64,000 nucleotides of DNA, taken from Phymatolithon calcareum. Lineage: Eukaryota; Rhodophyta; Florideophyceae; Hapalidiales. The stretch spans positions 124,001 through 188,000 of the forward strand of contig OZ345360.1 in NCBI GenBank assembly GCA_977006965.1, in the 5' to 3' direction. The notes beneath the pieces are model-generated. The model worked only from the letters and a program-made list of their open reading frames with translations, made no database searches and was not told the origin of the DNA. Position numbers and translations under genes: made by a program. Shown here one piece after another: positions 11,540 through 20,983 of this stretch; within the stretch, counting starts at the first letter, position 1, and every line of letters starts with the position of its first letter.

Positions 11540-12535
11540 GTGCTTCCGACTATTAACGTGCCTGCGATATCCTCAAGGCTGGAGAAGGTAAGATCGCACC
11601 ACTTCTCGGTCTTGTAGGAAGCCGTCCGTTTTTGGCGACGGGGGAGGCGGTGGTCTTCTTCTTTCTTCTTGCACGAGAAAACCTTACCGCATGGTATGCA
11701 CTGAAGGGTCTTCTTCGTGTTGCGACGCTTGGGTCCTTGATTCCGGCGGTGGGTCTTCTGAATCGCGATCGATGTGGAGTCGGCGATGCGGAGGACCGGG
11801 CGCTGAGGAGCCGGTTGGTGCCTGCGGATGATCCGAGAAGCGGAATCAAACTCGCAGCAACGCTGAACTGTCTCGGCGAGAAGGTGACGGACAGGGGCAC
11901 GAGGGACCGGAGGCAGGCTCAAAGTGGGGGGGACAGTGGAGGTCCGGTGCGGAGGAGACGGAGGGTCAATGGAGATTGGCGACGGAGGCGTCGGGGTTCT
12001 TGGGGTGGAGCACTTTCGCGGATCGTCCCACAGTTCCGGCGTACGAGGAGTTCCCAGAGGACGGACGACGGCGGCGGAGTGTTCGGAAAGTCGGAAAGCG
12101 GGGTCGGAGGGTGGGTTTCTGTGTAGTGGTTGCTTGTCGGGCCGAGAAGTTGATGTTTGGTTCAGAAGAATGGCGTACACGAGTACTGTAAGCCAGAGTT
12201 CGTGACGCAGAGTTTTGACTGCTGGGGCTCGATGCAATAAGGCCAGGGGAAGAGGCACCTTCGTCAGCCTTGCCTGCATTGACGTTACCATTCTTGATTG
12301 TCTTCATCTTAGTCTTCTCCAGCGGTTCCTCAGATAGGACCCATTCTACGCGCAGCGATGTGCTTGTTCGACCGTTGATTTTCTCCACAACTACCTCCTG
12401 CGCCGTGCCGTTCAATTTTTTCGACTTGGAAAAGGCTCCATAAAGTCTGAAACATTCCCCAAGATTGGTTACCGTCGTTGCATTGGTGTATACGAGTGCA
12501 CTGACCAGTCGGCGCAGGTCGTTTTCTTGAGGCAT
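11540..12535 (-). pseudogene. broken ORF upstream of gag, Pro-rich with Cys/His motif
   Basis: A 189-codon frame starts with ATG at 12535 (MPQENDLRRLVSALVYTNAT). It overlaps a second minus frame that is proline-rich (PTPPSPISIDPPSPPHRTST) and then carries LQCIPCGKVFSCKKKEEDH, resembling a single zinc-finger-like Cys/His cluster. Neither frame is recognised. The segment lies between a TGGCGCC primer-binding-like site (about 12640) and the chromovirus gag. It may be an extra 5' ORF of that element or part of a second element. Confidence 0.35.
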
Positions 12536-12667
12536 GGCATGTACTGTTTTTCTGCTTGAGTATCACATATTCGTTGTTAGCAAAGAAAGAAACCCTTATA
12601 AGGTACTAGTTGGGTTACTCCTCACCCAGAACATGAGTCCGTCTTTCCGAATCTGGCGCCAACAAAC

Positions 12668-12995
12668 TGTTTCGCTTTCTTTTTACAACCCTTTTTTGGG
12701 CTTTTAAATCGGACCTCAATTGAGGACGTTCGGCACATAGACACTAGAACAGAATCTCATGTCGATTATAGGAGAGATGACAGAGAAATAATCTTTTTCC
12801 CCTATTGTCAATATCTCAAGCTTTTCCAGAGCTGGAGCCCCTTCGCAAAAAGGCCGACATGTCTGACTTTGTCCCAGTTCTTGTGGGTGGCTTTTTTCGG
12901 CGTGGCCGTTCTCCTTTCTCAGTTGGAAGCTTTTTGCTTTAAGATTAGCCTCGGGGTCGATGTCAGGTTCTCATATATTGGTTTTCCATGTAACA
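12668..12995 (-). repeat. possible unpaired LTR-like segment
   Basis: On the minus strand this 328-bp segment begins TGTGTTACATGG and ends GCGAAACA (TG...CA). It has a TATA-like aatatatga near its start and is followed after six bases by TGGCGCC, similar to a tRNA primer-binding site. No second copy is visible in the window, and it does not match the LTR at 6215-6647. The assignment is therefore weak. Confidence 0.25.
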
Positions 12996-13369
12996 CATCC
13001 CAATGATTTCCAGTATTTTCGACTTTGATCTTTACGCTCGGCTGAACTTCTATCCAGAAGTTGGCCTTTTCATAAAATTATGGTCAGCTCTTCGCACACC
13101 AGAAATGAAAAAGACGTGCTGGAATAGATTAACTGCTCTCAAGAAAGACCACAGAAACGTAGAACCAGGGCTCGGAACAATTCAATTGCAAGAGATTGCT
13201 GCTCGAGTTTTAATTCGCAATTCGAATTTCTCCGGGTTGAATCTTGCAATGACTTTTGCAATGCACCGTGTCGGGCAATCAAGGATAGTCTACTACACCA
13301 CAGGAAGGAACATTTCCCTCAAAAATTAAACTACCTAGCGCTCAGCATGGACATTACATCTAGCTGCCT

Positions 13370-13811
13370 ACTATGACATCATGGCGACAGAACTTGTGCA
13401 CTTCCGTGTCTTCAACGTGCGCCAACGGCTGATTTTTCATGACAATCAGTCAAATATACGCATGCACCGCCTTCTCATACGCAGACATAGACCGGACTTC
13501 GAAGTGGGAGCGTATTGTACCGCCTCTCTGCTGCATCACTAGCAGCGCTTCGTTTTAGAGTCACTATGGAGTTGCGTCTTGTTCAAATAGGGTTTGGCGT
13601 AGCATTGTTTGAGGCGGTCGTAAGGATTCCTGTAGCCGGTCTTCTCGATGAATGATACGATACGAGTGGAGCAGCTCGGCTTCGGGCATCGATGCTGCAG
13701 GCAGTCTCTGACGACCGAGGCGCAGGTCGTTCTCTCGATCACATGTCGCTTCACATTGCCAACAAACAGCATTAGCGCGAACAGGATGTCTTTAGGGCTC
13801 GGCTTGCTCAT
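13370..13811 (-). pseudogene. decayed hAT-like transposase N-terminal fragment
   Basis: A 90-residue frame opens at 13811 (MSKPSPKDILFALMLFVGNV). It contains CPKPSCSTRIVSFIEKTGYR followed by NPYDRLKQC, which parallels VVSFEKGTRWTNPYSHLISC near the N-terminus of the intact transposase at 17942. After the stop at 13539, another frame (about 13500-13370) reads AVHAYI, a stop, then LIVMKNQPLAHVEDTEVHKF. That parallels FHYIDIIVSLSLPITYLENA of the same transposase. It is therefore a broken relative of that protein. No terminal repeats were found. Confidence 0.6.
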
Positions 13812-16732
13812 GGCGACGGGGGGCCCTCGTGCTCTGTGGAGTGTGGATCAGGTGAGAATAATCTCCGTTGTTGAGACTCTGTTGTACACCGCGGTGATGC
13901 TGTGTTTAGCAGTCTACGTAACACTGCATCACTACGTTGTAGTCACAGCTGATACACTTGGAAAGCTTAAATTCGCGCCGCATTTCGATGTTAGCAGTTA
14001 AGCTAACGAAACGTAGCCGTTCGCGTGACGAAACTCCACGTAGCATGTGGATGGAGCCTCGACGATGCAATTCGAATTGGAATACCGGCACTCTCCGCAA
14101 TCTCACATTGCAATTCTATATTGCAATGTATTGCAATCCCAATATATTGCGTCCGAGGCCTGCGTAGAACGAAGCTCTTGAATAACTTCTCATACTTTTG
14201 GCACCAATTTCGAGCGTTACGAAAGGTATTGATGAGCCTCGTGCCAGCTACAATTGGAGGGTCTTGAATAATCAGATCCAAAGCTTGTAGAATCCCCTCT
14301 TCTGTAACGTATTGCTTGTAGTTAATAATGGCACTGTCCTGCGCATAGTCGACTTTTCAGTACTTCTTTGCCCATACGAAAGAACAAAAATCTAAATTTA
14401 GCCACAAGGCATGACGTAATTTGCCTTTTAACTTTATCCGTTGTCATTAGGAGGCGCAGATGGCTGCGAGGTCGACGCATCGAAATGTTTACGAAAATTA
14501 ATGCCTATTTATGGAAGCTATAAGTGGGTCTGTAGGCCCCATAACTGGGTATTATTTTCCGTTAAAATGTTCATGCGTCGACCTTAGTCGAGACAAGGAC
14601 GCATTAACTGTGATTTGTTGGTATGGTAACCTCATCATACAGAACAAATAACATGTCCTCTAGCATTTTGTTGTCAGCTTTCACTGACGCCTGAAGACAG
14701 TCCATGGACAAAGCGAGCACTTGACGAGCTCCTTGTCATGTTCCCGACTATCCACAATCCACATCTCTACACAGCTGCGTAACCAAGACTTAGAAATCAG
14801 ACCCCCCGGGGTGGTACACGAACGTGGACTAATTTTTCCTCATTGAGTCCCCTCAGGGGACTAGAGGTGCGTTTTCGAAGACAACCTAACTGTGGAATAC
14901 ATACCAGAGGAAGCAGAATCAAGTCAACTTTTCTAGTAACACTAAAAGTTGCCCCTAGCGCCAGCAAATGCGTTGGTAACTTTTATATAAAAATATAGTT
15001 TTCTTCCATTCACTGATGACTGATACTGCACCAGTGACGCACCGTGCCTCAGCAGTAACTGTAATGCCCACTTGGAGCACGATAGTCAATGCAGTTGTCC
15101 TATGGCCTGTATTCGCTGACGGAAGGAAAGCGTCTGCTTTCCTCCCAATCCCAATCTCTTCCGCCTTCCTCCATCCTAAGGAGGGAAGAAGGTAGAGAAA
15201 TTTTGTCCGAAAATAAGAGTCACCAGTAGTATTCGCAATCCCACGTGTAGAGGGCACAACTTACTACGGGTAGTCCAAGACAGTAATGGAAAGGAAATCG
15301 TTCAAAACACATATTAGGACTCAACACATTTGAACAGGACAGATTTTTGTTTTTTTTGGCATCCTCTCATTCTGGAAATACAACTTCTGTGCCCGAGTAA
15401 TGTATAATGTCTGAAAAGCGAGATTTTCTTTGCGAAGGCCACGCATTTTTAAGGCAATCACCTGGAGATGCCATCAGTGGAAGCAAAGCCCAAATATCCG
15501 CAACCCCCACTATTGGGTTTGTCGGCGCGTGAGGAGACCGATGTGGAACACATTAAGGGGTATGTCAATGAACAAACGTTTCACAGCAGAAGGGAATTCA
15601 TTTTTTCCACGGCGCATATTACAATAACGTCTCTGTCTCCTCGAGAATATAAAGCTACGATCACGAGCGCCGAGGCTAGAATTGAATCGTTTTCCTCTTT
15701 CGATAGTACACGTTCAAGTCAAGAAGTGCATTTTAGCATATTTTTGAATTACTTGAGGTGGACGTGTATCATTCGAAAGAGGAAAGAGATTCACTTGTAA
15801 CCTCGCCGCTAAAGATCGCACATTTTTATTACCGAAAAGATCGAGCAGTACGCATGAACTCGCGAAATGTGGAACCAACGCAGGTTGGGTGGAAACGTCT
15901 AAGAAGAGGTGTCCCTACACTTATCAGAAGCACTGCTTGCTATCACCACAGGGGAATTAAGCATTGACTATTTTTACGTTAAGACTCCCACTCATCGAAA
16001 AGTGAGAAAGCCGGAAACTGTATCATAGCGATGGAGTACGACAAAGTTGTCAGAGTTTATTTTTAAAAAAAAATAAAAGCCTCAAGGCCTTACGAATATA
16101 AGGCAAGGCTTCCGTCCAGTCTTTAATATGAATTGTGTTCAATTGGAAGGTGTTCCGAGGCTTGGCGCGAGATTGCACGCAGCGTCGGGAACCCCTTCCA
16201 CTGTTGAGCTCACAATTGTACAGCGCGTCCCAGGTCGTGCAATTTGTGGAATAGCCCCATCCAGCGTATATTTGGTCGCGGCTCAGTACCGATCTGTTGC
16301 ACCTTGAAGCACTATCATTTTGACAGTTTTGCCGCAGGTAAGCCTCATCATGATACACATACCAAGAGAGTGCTTTTGCACATTTTGAAAAACGATTGCC
16401 AGATTCATTTACTCGTCAGCCCCCTGTTTCAAAATGCACAAATATTTCCAATCCTTCCCACCCACAAAGTAATCCGAAACTCGCACTAGAGCCGAAAAAT
16501 GTGCCTCTCCTTTTTGGTGCCCCTTCCTACACGAAGCGTTTGTTCAAAATAGAACGCTAAATTTGAAACGAGGCTGAAGTACAATCTAATAGTTATCTCC
16601 ATAGTTAATAGCAACGCGGCAGTCGCATGAGCTTCTCCAGGTTAGCCCCAACCGAAGAGCCTCCGGAAATATTGACAGCACTTCCTGCGACTAGCTCCCG
16701 AATCTGCCTCCTCCATCCTCCTCCCTAAGCTG
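13812..16732. other. gene-poor stretch with short ORFs only
   Basis: No recognisable coding region is present. The longest plausible frame is 110 codons on the plus strand at 15468-15800, without a known domain. A cluster of attgca words occurs at 14065-14150, resembling subterminal sequence of the hAT elements elsewhere in the window. A foldback lies at 14469-14584. Confidence 0.4.
14469..14584. repeat. foldback element (small MITE-like)
   Basis: The arms 14469-14514 and 14539-14584 are imperfect inverted repeats beginning AGGTCGACGCAT, separated by a 24-bp centre. No clear target duplication was seen. Confidence 0.65.
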
Positions 16733-17314
16733 ATGGTTTTTTCCGCGTGGAACAATTCGCGCTTCTTGCTGCGGCCCGCTACCACTGCGGTCAGACTAAC
16801 GCAATGGACACCTCGCAATTCAATCGGATACATGAAAGCAATAGGCACATTAGAGCCGTCGCCCCAGTTCGTTACGATGCAGTTGCAGGTTGGAGAGCAG
16901 AAACAGCCGATGTTGGCACGCGTGGGTGAGACGCTGCTCCAGACCGCGCACATCAACAATATTAATGTGGATGGTACCTGCGACGGTGCCCTGGCGTGCT
17001 CGACATGCCACTGCGTGATGGGAGCGCGGGAGTTCGCGACAACCGCGAAGTCGAACCCCAAAACAGCATTAGAGGAGAACCTGCTGAGCTCGGCGTTCGA
17101 CGTGCAAGAGACATCTCGGCTTTCATGCCAGGTAATCGTAACGCCGGTGATAGAGGGTATGACTGTGCGCTATCCGGGGATAGTCGGAAGGGCGAGTCGA
17201 AGGTTCGACTTGCACGGATGGTCTAAGACGAAGGAAGCCGTACAAGTTGTGCCGAGGGAACTCAAGAACTTGACAAAAGCATTCCGTGGATCTTTCAGAA
17301 GTACGCCTCCTTAA
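16733..17314 (+). CDS. mitochondrial-type [2Fe-2S] ferredoxin (adrenodoxin/Yah1-like)
   Basis: The protein fits the adrenodoxin family. Residues about 1-42 are rich in Arg, Ser, Thr and Ala with no acidic residues before Glu41, like a mitochondrial presequence. The ferredoxin fold follows (about 48-148), with ligands Cys83, Cys89 and Cys92 in GTCDGALACSTC and Cys132 in ETSRLSCQV, the usual C-x5-C-x2-C...C pattern. In mitochondria these proteins pass electrons to Fe-S cluster assembly and to haem/steroid hydroxylases. Family members normally end soon after the TVRYPG-type strand (here 144-149). The extra 44 residues overlap, in another frame, sequence that reads as the aminomutase N-terminus, so the true end may be earlier or an intron may be present. 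The ATG at 16733 begins the presequence. Confidence 0.75.
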   Translation: MVFSAWNNSRFLLRPATTAVRLTQWTPRNSIGYMKAIGTLEPSPQFVTMQLQVGEQKQPMLARVGETLLQTAHINNINVDGTCDGALACSTCHCVMGAREFATTAKSNPKTALEENLLSSAFDVQETSRLSCQVIVTPVIEGMTVRYPGIVGRASRRFDLHGWSKTKEAVQVVPRELKNLTKAFRGSFRSTPP

Positions 17315-17873
17315 ATCCGGTACTCACGGAACAGATGTATGAGTTCCGTACCCTAGCCGCAATCCTTCCCTTCCGCGTAAACAACTACGTCGGGGATGAG
17401 CTTATCAACTGGAGCGCAGCGCCAAACGACCCGATCTTCCAGCTCACTTTTCCACAGCCTGGCATGCTTCCCGCTGAGTGGATGGCTCCCGTCCATGAAT
17501 TAATCCAGAAATCCGCCCCGGCAGCCGAGGTTCGCAAGGCGGCTGAAGCCGTCCGGGCCAAGATGAACCCAAATCCAGCGAAGCAGCGCGAGATGAATGT
17601 GCCGAATAACCTGGAGGGAACCGGTCAGGGCATGGGAGCAGTATACTGGTACTGCAATTTACGGCAATATACTGCTATTTCCGTAAATTGGCCCGTCGTT
17701 TCCAATGGCAACATAAACTGCTCCGTCGTAAACAATTGCAGTACGTATTGGCTAACAGATCTGAGTTATATCTGTCGATAAGCGTACCACGCATCGATAC
17801 AAAGTCGCTGTTCTATTCTAGCTGTATGCGTCGTTTCCACGGTGGAACTGATGTCATAGTGTAAACAAAAGGG

Positions 17874-17879
17874 TATAAA
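17874..17879 (+). promoter_or_regulatory. TATA box of the hAT transposase gene
   Basis: TATAAA lies 63 bp upstream of the transposase ATG and inside the transposon, so the element carries its own promoter. Confidence 0.5.
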
Positions 17880-17941
17880 CTGGGTGGAAATTCCCTCATC
17901 GTTCACACCCCGCCTTCCGTGGTTGCACACTCGACCGACCG

Positions 17942-19780
17942 ATGGCCGCACGACTGAAGCGAGAACATGTCGTGAAAGCGCTCATGACACGAGAACCTGA
18001 CACCGTGAAGAAGGTTACCTCGCGAAAAGGGAGCGCTCACGAAATGCGTTGCTGGGTATACGCGTGCCCGAGAAAGAACCGTTGCAAAAACACCCCTCCG
18101 GTCGTATCTTTCGAGAAAGGAACTCGGTGGACAAACCCATACTCGCATTTGATTTCTTGTGTTGCAAGTGGCGATGAGGCCAAGTTGATGGAACTGTACC
18201 GCGTGAGTTCAACGCTTTCACTGCAGGATGGAGAAGATGGACGAATTTCGTCGTACTTCGAGACGAACCTATCTAGCACAGATCGCGAACGTGCTATGTT
18301 TCACTACATCGACATAATTGTCTCGCTCTCTCTCCCTATCACGTACCTCGAGAATGCTCTATTCCGAGACTTCAGCAAGTTCAGTGAGCGCATTTCGATC
18401 AAGGCGTTCCGGGAGACGGTGTTTAAGTTGGTGGAAATAGTTGAGATGGGCGTGAGAAAGGACTTGGAAGGAACAAGAGGCGCTGTGATGCATGATGCAT
18501 GGACGAAGAACGGGTCTCACTTTCTGGGAATATTTGCTGTGTTCATGAAGAAGGTTGAATTCGTTGACGGTGGGCTTGCATCGTTTCGCGAAGAACTAGT
18601 TATGCCTTTGCCGTCCATCTCTCCGATTGCGAAACGTGATGCCGAAGGAGAAATCGAGAGCGCGCATGCAACCTCATTCGATACGGAAACTCACATCCGC
18701 CAGATGGTATCCATCTTCAATTACTACCATGTCGACGTTCATCAATGGGCCGTCTGTCAGATTGCGGACAGCTGCGCATTGAACAAATGCATCGCTGCAA
18801 GGATGATCATTCCACACGTGGGTTGCTGCAACCACAAGCTCGCTCTTGAAGATAATGGCATGGTCTCATCTCCGGTTTTACAGCGTACTCTCGATTCTGT
18901 TCGGACCACTACGAGAGAGTGCAAAGGCAGTATCAAGAACCGTGCTATGCTGTACCGTTTATCTGATCTTCCACCGATACTCCCTTCTGCTACGCGTTGG
19001 TCAGGTTTTTGTTCTATGGTGACTCGTTTCAACCGCATACGAAACGAGCTGGAAGAAATTGCGGATACCGACGGTCTGGAGCTCACCATATCGCGTACTC
19101 TGCGTTTTCGCGCGCAGTGCAAGCAGCTTTCTCGGTATCTCAATGGTATCAACACCGTCACGAAAGCTTTGCAGAGAAGAGGAGCTACCCTGGAACATTG
19201 TCGTTTTCTGTTGGACACACTTGACGACACGATTGAGGTTCAAAAGGGTAATCCAGAAGCACAGATGTATGGGTGCAAGCTCAATAATGAGTATATCGCA
19301 CTTCATTCCGTTCATTCGCCAAGTTCAGTCTTCGAATCAGGCGTTGTCAAAATTCAACGAAACGAAATCGACACACTGACTGACGAAGAAAGAGCGGCTT
19401 GTGCAACTCTTAAGAAGCCAGTTGATACGAATGCGAACGGTAATCATGCGGACGAGGACGATGGATCACTATCTATGGCTGAGATTTTTGAGAAACGGAA
19501 GCGACGCCGCCGAAGTACTGAACATCGTTACATGAATCTAGATTTCATCATCGGTTCATCGGCAGAAATCGAGCGTCTGTTCTCACTCGCTGGTGGAATA
19601 TTGGGGAGCAACAGGCAAAGCATGACCCCTTTATTATTTGAGTCTCTTTTGTTCCTCAAAGTTAATCGAGGCTATTGGGATGCGAAGAACGTCGTGGTTG
19701 CTATGTCAAGCACACGTAGCGATATTGTTGCTAAAAGGGTGGCGGAAGATGCCGAACAAGAGGAACTGCAGACTATGTAA
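17942..19780 (+). CDS. hAT-family transposase, 612 aa, intact frame
   Basis: The protein is a cut-and-paste DDE (RNase H-fold) transposase. Residues about 33-75 form a BED-like zinc-binding region (MRCWVYACP ... NPYSHLISC) for binding transposon ends. The catalytic core includes MHDAWTKNGSHFLG with the probable first Asp at 185, and IADSCALNKCIA then HVGCCNHKLALED at about 276-305. The C-terminal hATC dimerisation motif is clear at about 538-580 (SSAEIERLFSLAGG, RQSMTPLLFESLLFLKVNRG). Length is normal for hAT. The ATG at 17942 has a TATA box 63 bp upstream, and the frame has no stops. With both ends and the target duplication present, the element could be recently active, though activity cannot be judged from sequence alone. 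Confidence 0.92.
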   Translation: MAARLKREHVVKALMTREPDTVKKVTSRKGSAHEMRCWVYACPRKNRCKNTPPVVSFEKGTRWTNPYSHLISCVASGDEAKLMELYRVSSTLSLQDGEDGRISSYFETNLSSTDRERAMFHYIDIIVSLSLPITYLENALFRDFSKFSERISIKAFRETVFKLVEIVEMGVRKDLEGTRGAVMHDAWTKNGSHFLGIFAVFMKKVEFVDGGLASFREELVMPLPSISPIAKRDAEGEIESAHATSFDTETHIRQMVSIFNYYHVDVHQWAVCQIADSCALNKCIAARMIIPHVGCCNHKLALEDNGMVSSPVLQRTLDSVRTTTRECKGSIKNRAMLYRLSDLPPILPSATRWSGFCSMVTRFNRIRNELEEIADTDGLELTISRTLRFRAQCKQLSRYLNGINTVTKALQRRGATLEHCRFLLDTLDDTIEVQKGNPEAQMYGCKLNNEYIALHSVHSPSSVFESGVVKIQRNEIDTLTDEERAACATLKKPVDTNANGNHADEDDGSLSMAEIFEKRKRRRRSTEHRYMNLDFIIGSSAEIERLFSLAGGILGSNRQSMTPLLFESLLFLKVNRGYWDAKNVVVAMSSTRSDIVAKRVAEDAEQEELQTM

Positions 19781-20983
19781 GTTCTCGACTCCGATTGCGC
19801 TCAATGCGAAATACCAGTATATTGGGAGCTTGAGAGTTATTGCAGTAGCTATTGGTATCGCGACAGTTATTGCTGTAGCAATTGCACTCTCACGACGGCC
19901 CCCAATAAATGTGCAGTTAATTGCATCCATGGCCTGGAACCGGTATCGAGTTGGAGCCTGGAATGCAGCACAAGTACCGTGAAACTGTGCTGTTCTTCCC
20001 GTCAGAGTCGCAGTACTGCCACTCGTACTGCACATACTGCTTCCGCTGGCCGCAATTTGTCGGCTCCTCTGACATGCAGTTCGCGTCGAACGACATTAAG
20101 AAGCTCAGCGATTACCTTCGCCAGAACAAGTCAGTGACAGATTTGCTAATGACGGGCGGTGATCCGATGGTGCTCAACTCCAAGCAGCTCGGAAGATACA
20201 TCGATGCAATCGCCTTCGATCCACAGCTCGAGCATATAGATACAATCCGAATTGGTGCAAAATCTGTGGCGTATTGGCCGTATAAGAATGTAACAGATTC
20301 TGAGGTTGTTGCACCGTGTCTCGGCTTCGGGCAAGCATATATCAATCATGGCGCACTTCTCGCACCCGGTGGAACTAAGCACGCCGGTGGTCCGCGAGGC
20401 CATCTGAAGGATCCAAGAGACGCGGGCCCAGATTCGGTGCCAGGCGCCACTCATCAACCATGTAAACAACGACCCGGGGGTCTGGGCAGACATGTGGCGA
20501 GAGCAAGTGAAGCTCGGAATGGTCCCGTACTACATGTTCGTCGAGCGCGATACAGGTGCTCTTCATTGGTTCGCTGTGCCACTGGAGCGTGCCGTCGAGG
20601 TCTTCTCAAAAGCAAATCAATCTGTATCGGGGCTTGGGCGCACTGCGCGTGGACCGTCGATGAGTTGTACGCCGGGCAAAGTACAGGTCATGGACATCGA
20701 ACACATCGCAGATGAAAAGGTCTTCGTGCTCAAGTTCGTGCAAGGACGCAACCCCGAATGCCAGGAGAGAGTATTCTTTGCCAAGTTCGATCCGACAGCA
20801 ATATGGATGGACGATCTAAAGCCCGCATTCGGACAGAAGTTTTTCTTCGAAACAGAGCTTGAAGCAATCGAGAACGCCGCGCGTCGCGGCGTTGGGTCCT
20901 CTGGACAGCTCTTTCAGAACGAGTTGTTGCACAGAACGAAGAAGATGCCAAAAGAGGCGAGAGTTAAGCGCCCAGTGAACTAG

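Larger units (their letters stand above)
17626..19936 (+). mobile_element. complete hAT transposon, 2311 bp
   Basis: The element is flanked by an exact 8-bp target duplication GAACCGGT (17618-17625 and 19937-19944), diagnostic for hAT. Its ends are CAGGGCATGGGAGCA on the left and CAGGCCATGGATGCA on the right (reverse complement), imperfect terminal inverted repeats of about 15 bp. Subterminal DNA on both sides is rich in attgca, gcaat and AGTATACTGG words. One transposase gene lies inside. Removing the element and one duplication copy joins the aminomutase reading frame exactly (LEGTG to IELEPGMQH). Confidence 0.93.
17227..20983 (+). pseudogene. lysine 2,3-aminomutase-like radical SAM gene, broken
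   Basis: Two coding halves flank a hAT transposon. The left half (open from 17227, ATG at 17335) includes LPFRVNNYVGDELINW and LTFPQPGMLPAEW and stops being aminomutase-like at LEGTG (17625). The right half resumes at 19945 with IELEPGMQHKYRETVLFFPS. The radical-SAM cluster motif CHSYCTYC is at about 20017-20040. MTGGDPM and RIGAKSVAYWPY follow. A frameshift near 20290-20305 and a TGA at 20405-20407 (HPVELSTPVVREAI then stop) break it further. The tail (MVPYYMFVERDTG, LQGRNP-type FVQGRNPE, FDPTAIWMDDLKPAFG) reads openly to the stop at 20983. Family enzymes use SAM, a 4Fe-4S cluster and usually PLP to move an amino group. The insertion and two lesions make this a pseudogene. Confidence 0.85.
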
